A stretch of 64,000 bases of DNA from JAAFHI01 sp039793685 (lineage in GTDB: Bacteria > Acidobacteriota > Blastocatellia > Chloracidobacteriales > Chloracidobacteriaceae), in NCBI GenBank assembly GCA_039793685.1, contig JBDRAL010000061.1, positions 1 through 64,000 of the forward strand. The letters run 5' to 3'. Position 1 is the first letter of the stretch. Each line of letters starts with the position of its first letter. This document shows positions 55,212 through 63,427 of this stretch, piece by piece. The notes under the pieces were generated by a model, which saw only the letters and a list, made by a program, of their open reading frames with translations, had not been told where the DNA came from and ran no database searches. Position numbers and translations under genes: made by a program.

Positions 55212-55936
55212 TTCAATGGTCGCCAAGTACTTAGAATTTTTTCGAAGACTTTGACGTCTTCCTTGTACCGTTTTTCGGTCGTCCGAAGATAGAAGAAATA
55301 GGAAAGAGTCTCCACCGGACGCCCCTCCAGAAAATGGGGATTCCCGGCGGGCGACTGTCCGCCGAGTGAAATCTGATCAATGACCCAGGAATCCGTGCTT
55401 AAGTCATCGAATTCCTGAAAAATCCTTCGCGTTCCCTCCAGACCGACTAAGCGAATCGGGATTTGCTGGCCGACCGTTTGTTTTTTATGTGAACTTGAAA
55501 ATGAAATGGGTGAGAAGGCCGGTTGGAAATTCAGGGAAAGCGTGATGACGGGTGTTTCCCCTTCAGCCGTGAGACGCGCCCAGGCTTGATCCGGAGTCTC
55601 TCCTTCGGCTCGCTCAAGCGGAATTGTGAAGCCGCAGTGTGACAATCCCCGGTCAAAGCCTACGAACCCTTCCGGAATCCGCATTTTCAAACCGTAGTAC
55701 CGTGCCCGGTAATTCCCCTTAAACATCTGGTCGTAAGGTCTGCGGACGAGGTTCAAAGGTTCGGCGCAAACGGTTCTCACTTCCGACGTTGACTCTGGGC
55801 CGGGGTGGTAGGGAACTGGCGGTTGCGGCGGCGCTTTCAATGCGCCGAGCAGTCCGGCGGTGGCGACGACCAGCAGCGGCGGGCCGAATGCGCGGGCGAA
55901 TTTTTGTAATAAAGCGGGGAAGGGCGTTCGAGCCAT
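55208..55936 (-). CDS. Exported or anchored protein of unknown function
   Basis: 242 residues; GGAGG lies 8 nt before the ATG at 55936. An N-terminal helix (PPLLVVATAGLLGAL) is followed by a Pro-rich linker, then a ~190-residue domain with two cysteines (CAEPLNLVRR, GLSHCGFTIPL). The pattern FFYLRTTEKRYKEDVKVFEK near the end suggests a mixed alpha/beta fold. I recognise no family. It lies directly downstream of the 245-bp inverted-repeat element and is coupled to dinB. Confidence 0.7.
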   Translation of the reverse strand: MARTPFPALLQKFARAFGPPLLVVATAGLLGALKAPPQPPVPYHPGPESTSEVRTVCAEPLNLVRRPYDQMFKGNYRARYYGLKMRIPEGFVGFDRGLSHCGFTIPLERAEGETPDQAWARLTAEGETPVITLSLNFQPAFSPISFSSSHKKQTVGQQIPIRLVGLEGTRRIFQEFDDLSTDSWVIDQISLGGQSPAGNPHFLEGRPVETLSYFFYLRTTEKRYKEDVKVFEKILSTWRPLK

Positions 55937-56006
55937 TGTGGCTGACCTCCGGAAAACGGGGTGTTCGGAAGGGCTGCGCGGCCTTCGCGGTGAAACTTTT
56001 GACTAG

Positions 56007-56250
56007 GGTCGTTTTCGGTTGCGTGCGACTTTCTTGCCGAACGGTGAATGGCGCGCATATTGGATATAGCCCACGTCCGGAGCGCTTTGGCGAGGACGTG
56101 GGAAAATGTGTGAAAACATTGATTTCATAGGGTTTTACGGCGAAACATGTTTCCCGTAGCCTCGCAAAAAACGCTGCGGCTACGGGCTATGCCCAATATT
56201 CCACCCACCCACGCGACGGTGAGATGGTCGCAAGCAATCGAAAACCGCTC
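56007..56250. mobile_element. MITE-like / structured element, copy 1
   Basis: About 244 bp. The outer ~66 bp at each end are imperfect inverted repeats (GGTCGTTTTCGGTTGCGTGC... on the left; reverse complement AGCGGTTTTCGATTGCTTGC... on the right), closing with ATTGGATATAGCCC against GGGCTATGCCCAAT. Inside are two hairpins: CCCACGTCC...GGACGTGGG and CCCGTAGCC...GGCTACGGG. Copy 2 is at 63130-63380. No transposase is encoded. The rest of the 56250-56438 gap holds one further hairpin. Confidence 0.8.
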
Positions 56251-56349
56251 AAAAAATTCGAAATTTCGACGGTGACGCGAGGTTCGCAAAGAATGCACTC
56301 CGCGAGCAATGTGGAAATCCCGGTCGCCCGGTCCGGCTGAAAACGATCT

Positions 56350-56392
56350 GACGCGGCGGTTTTCGGGAGATTTTCCCGAACCTCGCCGCGTC
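56350..56392. repeat. Long two-part hairpin downstream of the beta-lactamase-like gene
   Basis: GACGCGGCG (56350-56358) pairs with CGCCGCGTC (56384-56392), and inside TTCGGGA (56362-56368) pairs with TCCCGAA (56374-56380). It lies 46 bp beyond the minus-strand gene end and may act as a terminator or a stabiliser. Confidence 0.55.
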
Positions 56393-56438
56393 GGATTGGT
56401 CGGATACCGGCAAAACGACGGTTTTCCGGGGGAACGGG

Positions 56439-57662
56439 TTACGGAAGGAGAAACGCCCGCTGAACCAGTCCGGCAAACCGTCGCTCGGTGTTCAACCGGT
56501 CCTCGAACAGGACGCTCGGAAAGGGCGGCGCGACGAAACCGTCAAAGAGGGCGGGTTCGATATTGCGCTGGAACAGAATGGTTACCCGGCGTTTTCCGGA
56601 AAAATCTCCCGCCGCCGGAACTGAATAGGACGCATTGTTGAGGACGCCGCCATCCAGCGAGCCGCCCTTGCTGCCGTACACCGCGTACAACTCGGGTTGA
56701 ATCCGGAAACTGGTTTCGAGCACTTCCCGCATCAGCGCGGAAACCCGGTTCGAGAGAAACTCGCCATTGAGAATCCGGATGAACATCCAGGCGTAGTCGC
56801 CCGCCGTTCCCTTGGCCAGTACATCTTCAACCACCTTGCCGAGCGTCCGGTTTCCGAGCTGGTTCTGGTTCTGAAGCCGCCAGTTGAGTTCCTCGGCGCG
56901 CCATTCCGGGTCGAGGTAGCGTTCCTGAAGTCGCCGGATTTCGCGCGAAAGGGCTTGGGGGGTGAGATTTTTCAGTTCCGCCACGGATTGTTCCGTGAGC
57001 AGACCCTTTTCGTGATTTTCGAGCGCCAGAAACGACCCGGTGATGAAGCGCGGCAGTTCCTGTCCCGACAGGCCGCCCTGATACAGCACGTTCGCGAAAG
57101 CCCGCGCGCCGAGGTTTTTCAGCAGCCAGTCGGGCACGGCGTTGTCGCTGAAGCGGATCATGGACCGAACCATCTGGGCGACCGTGACGGTCTGTTCCGG
57201 ATTCAGCGCGAAGCCGAATTCGTTCGTCGGAATGCCCAGTTCGCGCAGGGCGTCGTCGTGGGCGAAGCCGTCCGTGCCGGGAAGATAGGTCTGCTCCCAT
57301 TCCGCGACGGTCACGAGGCGGTTCGGGTCGATCCGGCCATCCTCGACGGCTTTCGCGTAGGCGGCGAGGTGGATGATTTTGACGACCGAGGCGAGCGGCA
57401 TTGCCCGATGGGGATTGTGAATGATGATGGGGTCGGCCGGGTCGAGCCGTCCGCGTCGGTCCAGCGAAAAACTGACGAGGGCGGTGTCGCGGCGGTTGTT
57501 CCGAAGGTATTTCAGGTAGGCTTCCGCCCGGTCGGGGGCGGCTTCGGGCCGGGCGACCGGCGCTTCGTTCGCCTCCTGGGCGACCGCGTTCCGGTCGGGC
57601 AGGAAAAGACAGACGATCGCGAGCAGAACGAGGGCGATGATCGCCGGGTTTTTGGACAGCAT
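56439..57662 (-). CDS. Serine beta-lactamase-fold protein (class A-like / D,D-peptidase-like)
   Basis: 407 residues; AGGAG lies 6 nt before the ATG. Signal peptide IIALVLLAIVCLFLP. Active-site motifs are in order: S92-x-x-K95 in LASVVKII, S172-D173-N174 in RFSDNAVPDW, and K-G-G in YGSKGGSLDGG in place of KTG. The inter-motif distance of 80 residues is larger than the ~60 usual in class A beta-lactamases, and the chain is ~120 residues longer. A role in cell-wall or peptide hydrolysis is as likely as drug resistance. It follows the two-component genes on the same strand with a 95-bp gap. Confidence 0.82.
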   Translation of the reverse strand: MLSKNPAIIALVLLAIVCLFLPDRNAVAQEANEAPVARPEAAPDRAEAYLKYLRNNRRDTALVSFSLDRRGRLDPADPIIIHNPHRAMPLASVVKIIHLAAYAKAVEDGRIDPNRLVTVAEWEQTYLPGTDGFAHDDALRELGIPTNEFGFALNPEQTVTVAQMVRSMIRFSDNAVPDWLLKNLGARAFANVLYQGGLSGQELPRFITGSFLALENHEKGLLTEQSVAELKNLTPQALSREIRRLQERYLDPEWRAEELNWRLQNQNQLGNRTLGKVVEDVLAKGTAGDYAWMFIRILNGEFLSNRVSALMREVLETSFRIQPELYAVYGSKGGSLDGGVLNNASYSVPAAGDFSGKRRVTILFQRNIEPALFDGFVAPPFPSVLFEDRLNTERRFAGLVQRAFLLP

Positions 57663-57757
57663 GGTGGTCTCCTGGTGCGGAAAATCGTGGTTCCGTCTGG
57701 AACGCTGCCACTATGGAGACCGCCGCGTCGTACCGCATCGGGCCTGAGAACGGTTTT

Positions 57758-58441
57758 TCACTCGGACTTAAGTCGGAGTTCCGGGGCGCGGGGCGAGAAT
57801 TCGACGAGGCCGTTTTTCCACGCGAAGATCGCCGCCTGCGTCCGGTCGGTCAGCCCCAGCTTGCCGAGCAGGTTTCCGACATGCGACTTGACCGTTTTTT
57901 CACTGATGAACAGGCGTTCCCCGATGGCCTGATTTGAAAGTCCCTCGGCAATCAGCCGGAGGACTTCCATTTCGCGCGGGGAGAGCGCCTCCGGGCCGGT
58001 GGTTTTGGAGGCGTCCGGCCCAAGTGAATGCACCAGCCGCGAGGCTACGTCGAGGCTGAACGTCGTCTCGCCCCTCGCCGCCCGGACGACCGCCTCGACC
58101 AGTTCCCGCGGGGTGACGCTTTTGAAAAGGTAGGAAACGGCCCCGGCGCGAATCGCCGGGACGATCTGTTCCTCGCCGAGGTGGGACGTCAGGATGATGA
58201 CCCGCGCGTCGGGGCTGACGGCCTTGATCCGGCGGGTCGTCTCGATGCCGTTCATCCCGGCCATCAGCAGATCGAGGATGACCACGTCGGGACGGAGGCG
58301 TTCGGCCAGCGCGACGGCGTTTTCCCCAGATTCCGCCTCGCCCACGACTTCCAGCGTTTCCTGGAGTTCGAGAAAAGCCTTCACGCCCTGCCGGACCACC
58401 GAATGGTCATCGACGATCAGCACCCTGATGCGTTCATTCAT
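57758..58441 (-). CDS. NarL/FixJ-type response regulator
   Basis: 227 residues from the ATG at 58441, which lies inside the kinase gene (8-bp overlap). The receiver domain has VLIVDDHSVVRQGVKAFL, the phosphoacceptor Asp in VVILDLLMAGMNG and the Lys in YLFKSVTPRELVE. The LuxR-type helix-turn-helix is ALSPREMEVLRLIAEGLSNQ and FISEKTVKSHVGNLLGKLGL. Cognate to the kinase encoded just upstream. Targets unknown; the beta-lactamase-like gene downstream is a candidate. Confidence 0.95.
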   Translation of the reverse strand: MNERIRVLIVDDHSVVRQGVKAFLELQETLEVVGEAESGENAVALAERLRPDVVILDLLMAGMNGIETTRRIKAVSPDARVIILTSHLGEEQIVPAIRAGAVSYLFKSVTPRELVEAVVRAARGETTFSLDVASRLVHSLGPDASKTTGPEALSPREMEVLRLIAEGLSNQAIGERLFISEKTVKSHVGNLLGKLGLTDRTQAAIFAWKNGLVEFSPRAPELRLKSE

Positions 58442-59915
58442 CCGTTTCTTCTTCCTTCCGGTCGGTTCGGAAACCGAAACTGACGGTGGTCCCGCCCTCG
58501 CCCGATTCGATGCGCAGCCAGCCGTCCCGCAGGTGTTCCGCCCGTTCGCGCAGATTGCGGAGGCCGAAACCGGTCCGCGTCCGCTCCGGATTGAACCCGA
58601 CGCCATTGTCGGAAATCGTTCCCTCGACGCGCCCGTCGCGCGCGTGGTGGCGCAGTTCAATCACGACTTCGGTCGCCCGGCTGTGGCGCGCCGCGTTGGC
58701 CATCGCTTCCTGCGCGATGCGGAACACCGTCAGCGCTTCCGACGCGGGCAGCGGCGGGAATCGGTCGCTCGTGACCCTGGCCGCGATGCCGGACTGACTC
58801 GACCATTCACGGGCCAGCTTTGAAAGCTTTCCCGGAAGCGTGTCGTCCGGGCCGTCGGCGGGGGCGAGTTCCCGGATGAGGCTTACGAGTTCCTGCTGGA
58901 TTTGGTTGACCAGATTTTCGGATTCGCGCAACCGCGTTTCCGCCGCCGCCGGGTTCTTTCCGATGAGCAGCCCGGCGGCCCCGAGGTGGAGCGACAAACC
59001 GAACACCTGCTGCTTGACGGAATCGTGCAGGTCCCGGGCGATGCGGTTGCGCTCCTCGGCGGCGGCGAGTCCCTGCCGGAGCATCATCGTCTCGCTCAGT
59101 TCGTCGGCCATGGCGTTCAGGCGGCGACCAAGAACGCCGAGTTCATCCCGCGATGGGTCGGCGACCCGCCGGGAAAAATCGCCCTGACCCCATTTTTCGA
59201 CCGCTTGGGAGATGGTCCGGAGTCTTTTCGCGGCGCGGCGGGCGACCGGGTATCCGAGAATGAAGCCGAACAGGATCAACCCGACCGTCGAGCCGTAGGA
59301 ATCGACGAAGTAATCGCGAAACCCGTATCGCATGACTTCCGGCAAGGTGAAGGGAAAGCGCTCGCGGACAAGAAACGCGCCGACCACCCGCCCATCGGCG
59401 GTCCGAATCGGCGCCACGACGAGCAGCCCCTTGCGGCCTTCCGGATCGGTCACCCGCGCGGTTTCCGCCCCTTCGGCCAGCACCCGGTCAAGCTGCCGCC
59501 GGTCGAAGGGCGTCATCTCCGCCTTTTCCGGGGAATTGGTCGCCAGCACCGTCCGGTTCCGGTCGGTGATGGTCAGGGCGAACAGCCGGTCCCGGTCGGG
59601 AAGCCGCTTTTCGAGCGTCTGGTAGATTTCGGTGAATTCCTGTTGCCGCCGCGCCAGCGTTTTATCCCGATAGTGCGCGAGCCAGTCGTCCAGCACGGCC
59701 CGGTTGACCGGCGCGGTCGAAATCCAGCTTGCCGTCCGGGAGGCGTCGGCCCCGACTTCCGCCGACGGCAGCAGGTTCGGGTAGTCGGCGTCCAGCATCG
59801 CGTAGGCAATCAGGTAAAAGACCATCGAAACCAGAAAAAAAGACAGGAAGGTCAGGAAGATAAAGACCGAGGCCAGTTTGAACAGCAGGCTACGCCAGAA
59901 AACCGGTGCTTCCAT
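58434..59915 (-). CDS. NarX/DegS-type sensor histidine kinase
   Basis: 493 residues; GGAG precedes the ATG at 59915. Helix 1 (LASVFIFLTFLSFFLVSMVFYLI) and helix 2 (GSTVGLILFGFILGYPVA, ~220-237) flank a ~175-residue periplasmic sensor domain. HAMP follows, then HisKA_3 with the phosphoacceptor His in ERNRIARDLHDSVKQQVFGL. The HATPase has NAARHSRATEVVIEL, DNGVGFNP and GFGLRNLRERAEHL. It phosphorylates the response regulator whose start overlaps its end. Signal unknown. Confidence 0.95.
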   Translation of the reverse strand: MEAPVFWRSLLFKLASVFIFLTFLSFFLVSMVFYLIAYAMLDADYPNLLPSAEVGADASRTASWISTAPVNRAVLDDWLAHYRDKTLARRQQEFTEIYQTLEKRLPDRDRLFALTITDRNRTVLATNSPEKAEMTPFDRRQLDRVLAEGAETARVTDPEGRKGLLVVAPIRTADGRVVGAFLVRERFPFTLPEVMRYGFRDYFVDSYGSTVGLILFGFILGYPVARRAAKRLRTISQAVEKWGQGDFSRRVADPSRDELGVLGRRLNAMADELSETMMLRQGLAAAEERNRIARDLHDSVKQQVFGLSLHLGAAGLLIGKNPAAAETRLRESENLVNQIQQELVSLIRELAPADGPDDTLPGKLSKLAREWSSQSGIAARVTSDRFPPLPASEALTVFRIAQEAMANAARHSRATEVVIELRHHARDGRVEGTISDNGVGFNPERTRTGFGLRNLRERAEHLRDGWLRIESGEGGTTVSFGFRTDRKEEETDE

Positions 59916-59963
59916 GTCCCGCCGGCTCCTTTCCGGGAAGGTTTGAAGATTGGGATGGAACGT

Positions 59964-60848
59964 TCAGGCGGAAACGGTTTCCAGAAAGTCCGTGATTCGC
60001 CGTTCGTAGTCGGCCCGCGCCTTTTCCCGGACGGTGTAGTGATCCGCGCCGGGGACGGCAACCCACGTTTTCGACGGCGACGCGAGGTTCGCGAAAATTC
60101 GTTCTCCGTAAGCGATGGCGATGTTCCGGTCGTCCGTCCCGTGCATCAACAACACCGGCTGGACGACGCTTTTCGCCGCTTCGGCGGGGGCGATGGCGTC
60201 CGGCTCGAAACCGGCGAGCGCGCCCGCCCGGTTCAGCATGAAATCGGTGAAGCGCGTCGCCCGGACGCCCGTGTAAAGCTTGAAATAGTCGTACGAAATT
60301 TCCCTGAGCGACGCGAACGTACTCACCACGATGCCGAACGCCAGCCTGGGTTCGCGCGCGAGCGCCTGCAACGCGACCGCGCCGCCGAACGATTCGCCGA
60401 ACACGCCGAACGGCGCTTCCGCCCCGTGCCGGGCCACCGCTTCGTCGAGCGCGCGCGACAGGTCGCGAGTTTCAAAGTGGCCGTAGGTGCAGTAGGTCCC
60501 CTCGCTTTCGCCCATCGCCCGCGAGTCGTACAAAATGACGTTAAAGCCGAGACTCCGAAGCAGTTTCGCTTCGCCGAGCAGGTGCTGGCGGCAGCTTCCG
60601 ATGCCGTGGAGGCCGACGACCGTGCCGCGCGCGGCGGGGGCGGGGAAGTACCAGCCGCGCAAGCGGTGTCCGTCCGCGGTGTGAAAGTCGAACGGTTCGG
60701 AATACAGCCCGAAACCCGCCGGGGTGACGGTGCGGTCCACGCGCGGCGACCGGAACGGACGGATCATGATGGACGGGGCGAGGTGATACAGGCCGAAATA
60801 CCCGCCGACCCCGACCGCCGTCGCCGACAAGGCGCCGAAAATGACCAT
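59964..60848 (-). CDS. Alpha/beta hydrolase with N-terminal membrane anchor, paralogue A
   Basis: 294 residues; GGAG lies before the ATG at 60848. The N-terminal helix (FGALSATAVGVGGYFGLYHL) anchors the domain. Catalytic elements: GLHGIGSCRQH, nucleophile in FGESFGGAVALQA, acid in HGTDDRNI and His in PGADHYTVRE. Close paralogue of the truncated gene at 63428-64000 (shared ILYDSRAMGES / ILYDSRAQGES, ASLREI, GTDDRNI, RIFANLAS). Substrate unknown. It is divergent from the S41 protease gene. Confidence 0.87.
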   Translation of the reverse strand: MVIFGALSATAVGVGGYFGLYHLAPSIMIRPFRSPRVDRTVTPAGFGLYSEPFDFHTADGHRLRGWYFPAPAARGTVVGLHGIGSCRQHLLGEAKLLRSLGFNVILYDSRAMGESEGTYCTYGHFETRDLSRALDEAVARHGAEAPFGVFGESFGGAVALQALAREPRLAFGIVVSTFASLREISYDYFKLYTGVRATRFTDFMLNRAGALAGFEPDAIAPAEAAKSVVQPVLLMHGTDDRNIAIAYGERIFANLASPSKTWVAVPGADHYTVREKARADYERRITDFLETVSA

Positions 60849-61102
60849 TGTGTCGTCTCCTTTCCGGAAATCGGACCTTACAGGCCCCGAAAGCGGAACG
60901 CCATTCCCGAAATCGGGATTCCGGTGTCCTCAAATAAGGATATTGAATCGTTGGGCGGGAAGCGTCAGCCGGTCGGCGGGTGGTGAAAAACGGTGTTTCC
61001 GGAAGGAATCCGGTCAATTGATAAAGTCAAACGTTCTCGTGGCACGGAACTTGTTTCTTCTTGCGCTGTCAGGATTCACTTTTTCCGAAAGGATTTCAGG
61101 CA

Positions 61103-63109
61103 GTGCCCCACTCACGTCAAGGACGTTTACTTTCATTCCTTCTGTTCATCGGAATTCTCATTCAGTCGTCTCCATTCGCCTTCGCCGCGGCCGGAAGCGG
61201 ACAATCCGCGAAATCCGCGACGATTCCCGACGACATTCGCGCGATTCTGGAAAAACATGTCGCCGCGCTTGGCGGTCGCGAGAAAATCGACGCCGTCCTG
61301 ACGGTCGAACAGACCTCGGAAACCGAAATTTTCGGATCAAAGCAGAAAAACTACCGGTTCGAGGACCGCAAAACCGGACGGTTTTACGCACGGAACGAAA
61401 CCCCGACCGGCGTCATTGAAAGCGGTTTTGACGGAAAACGGGTCTGGCGCAACGCACCGTTCTTCCGGGGATACCTTGAAGATTCCGACCCGCAGGCCAA
61501 ATCGCTGTCGAGTCCCCCCGACCGACTTCACGAATATCGCGAAAAAGGCTGGTCCTTCACCCGTCAGCCCGATGAAACGGTCGAGGGAACGCCCTGCGTC
61601 GCGCTTTCAACCCGTCACAAGAACCCGCAAGGGGAGGACGTTCTCACCGTCTATTTCCTTGACGCGAAAACGTTTCTCCTCCGGCGCGTGGTCGAGGGCG
61701 AGCAGGTCAAGGTAACCACCACGTTCGACGATTATCGGGACATCGGCGGCCAGATCGTGGCGTTCCGGCAGGCGCTGGTGACGCCGCAGGTTTCGCTGAA
61801 AACCAGTGTCGTCGAGGTGAAATTCAACCTCCCGATTCCTCCGAACCGCTTCGATTTCCCGAACGCGGCGGGTGCTGCTGACGCCGCGCCGAAGAAAACC
61901 GCGCCGGAAGCCGGAAACGGCGCGTCCGGCGGGAAGGGATTTACCGAGGCCACCCGCGATCAGACCTTCGAGCAGATCTGGAAAACCATCAACGATTCCC
62001 ACTGGGACGCCACGTTCGGCGGGGTGAACTGGAAGGACGTTCACGACCGCTACCTGCCGCTGGTCAGGGAGAGCAAAACCAGCGCGGACTTCCACAAACT
62101 GATGAATCGCATGGTCGGCGAACTCAACCACTCGCACGTTCGGGTGATCCCGCCGGACCAGGTCCGGGGCGTTTCCTCCCGCGATGCGTTGCCCAAGGAA
62201 GGTTCGCCCGACCTCGCCGTGCGGTGGCTGGACGGAAAACTGGTGGTGACGGAGGTCGGCCCGGAACTTGAAAAGGAAGGACTCCGCCCCGGATTCGTGA
62301 TTGCCGCCATCGACGGCAAGACGCCGGACGACATGTTGAAAACCTACCGGGCGGCCCATCCGGAATTCCGGTTGAGCGAGGGATTCGAGCGGGTTCGCGC
62401 TGGCCGCGAGGCCCTGCGGGGGAAACTCGACCAGAAGGTGAAACTCGACGTACTTGACGGGGCCGATCAGCCGCGCACCATTCTCGCCGGTCGGCGCGAA
62501 GCTCCCGCCGGTCTGGCGCTTTCCTTCGAGTCGCGTCGGCTGACGCCGGAGATCGGCTACATCAAATTCGACGTGTTTTTCGGCGACGTTTTCGACAAGT
62601 TCAAGGCGGCGCTCGACGAATTCCGCGACACGAAGGGGCTAATCATCGACCTGCGCGGAAATCCCGGCGGCGTCGGGCAACTGGCCTCCTCGATTGCCGG
62701 GCTGTTGAGCGACGCGAACGGCTCGCTCGGCCTCTTTCAATATCGGTTCCAGAAACAGGACCTCGGCTTCACCGGCTCCGGCGACAAGGCGTATCGGGGC
62801 AAGGTCGTGGTGCTGGTGGATGAACTTTCGGCCAGTACGTCGGAGGTTTTTTCCGGAGGATTGCAGGAAACGAAGCGCGTGACGGTCATCGGGACCGGCA
62901 CGGCGGGCGCGGTGCTGCCCTCGCTGCAAAGCCTTCTGCCGACCGGCGGCGCGCTTCAGTACGTCGTGGCCAACTTCGCGACGCCGCGCGGGGTTGTGCT
63001 GGAAGGTCGCGGCGTTACGCCCGACGTGACCGTGTCGCTGACCCGGAAGACGCTCCTCGCGGGCGGGGATGACGTTCTCGCGCGGGCGCGGACGATGCTG
63101 GAACACTGA
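61103..63109 (+). CDS. S41-family peptidase with N-terminal beta domain
   Basis: 668 residues. I chose the GTG at 61103 because AAAGGA lies 9 nt upstream and a signal peptide follows (LLSFLLFIGILIQSSPFAFA); a TTG at 61061 is the alternative. Residues ~50-260 form an outer-membrane-lipoprotein-sorting-like beta domain (TFLLRRVVEGEQVKVTTTFD). The C-terminal half is a tail-specific protease: a His in LNHSHVRV, a PDZ-like part (LRPGFVIAAIDGKTPDDM), GLIIDLRGNPGGVGQL and the nucleophile in DELSASTSEVFSGGL. The Lys of CtpA-type enzymes is not in the usual place (GTGTAGAVLPS), so this looks more like the tricorn/IRBP-type branch. Periplasmic. Confidence 0.85.
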   Translation: MPHSRQGRLLSFLLFIGILIQSSPFAFAAAGSGQSAKSATIPDDIRAILEKHVAALGGREKIDAVLTVEQTSETEIFGSKQKNYRFEDRKTGRFYARNETPTGVIESGFDGKRVWRNAPFFRGYLEDSDPQAKSLSSPPDRLHEYREKGWSFTRQPDETVEGTPCVALSTRHKNPQGEDVLTVYFLDAKTFLLRRVVEGEQVKVTTTFDDYRDIGGQIVAFRQALVTPQVSLKTSVVEVKFNLPIPPNRFDFPNAAGAADAAPKKTAPEAGNGASGGKGFTEATRDQTFEQIWKTINDSHWDATFGGVNWKDVHDRYLPLVRESKTSADFHKLMNRMVGELNHSHVRVIPPDQVRGVSSRDALPKEGSPDLAVRWLDGKLVVTEVGPELEKEGLRPGFVIAAIDGKTPDDMLKTYRAAHPEFRLSEGFERVRAGREALRGKLDQKVKLDVLDGADQPRTILAGRREAPAGLALSFESRRLTPEIGYIKFDVFFGDVFDKFKAALDEFRDTKGLIIDLRGNPGGVGQLASSIAGLLSDANGSLGLFQYRFQKQDLGFTGSGDKAYRGKVVVLVDELSASTSEVFSGGLQETKRVTVIGTGTAGAVLPSLQSLLPTGGALQYVVANFATPRGVVLEGRGVTPDVTVSLTRKTLLAGGDDVLARARTMLEH

Positions 63110-63129
63110 AAACAAGCGCCGATGTTTCC

Positions 63130-63380
63130 ATGGAGCAGTTTTCGTTTGAGTGCGGTCCCTTTGCCGAGAAGTGAATGGCGCGCCGATTGGATGTAGCCCA
63201 CGTCCGCAGCCCTTGGGCGAGGACGTGGGAAATCATGTGAAACCATTGATTTTATTTTGTTTCGGGGCGGAACATGTTCCCCGTAGCCTCGCAAAAAACG
63301 CTGCGGCTACGGGCTATACCCAATACTTCACCCACCCACGTAAACCTGAATTAGTCGCACGCAAACGAAAACTGCTATCC
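63130..63380. mobile_element. MITE-like / structured element, copy 2
   Basis: About 250 bp with the same layout as 56007-56250. Terminal inverted repeats: AGCAGTTTTCGTTTGAGTGC on the left; the right end reads GCACGCAAACGAAAACTGCT. The inner closing stem is ATTGGATGTAGCCC with GGGCTATACCCAAT. Internal hairpins CCCACGTCC...GGACGTGGG and CCCGTAGCC...GGCTACGGG are identical to copy 1. It lies between the ends of two convergent genes. Confidence 0.82.
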
Positions 63381-63427
63381 ACTCAAACGGGTCGCGCGAC
63401 CAAAAACCGGCCTATTGGAAGCCTCTA

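Noticed and set aside
56007..56250. Element considered as a tRNA or known riboswitch
   Set aside because: The stems do not fit a tRNA cloverleaf, and the copies lie at gene ends or between convergent genes rather than as leaders.
58902..60986. 694-codon open frame on the plus strand
   Set aside because: It is antisense to the histidine kinase and hydrolase A, both with clear motifs, and its translation is arginine/glycine rich without any domain.
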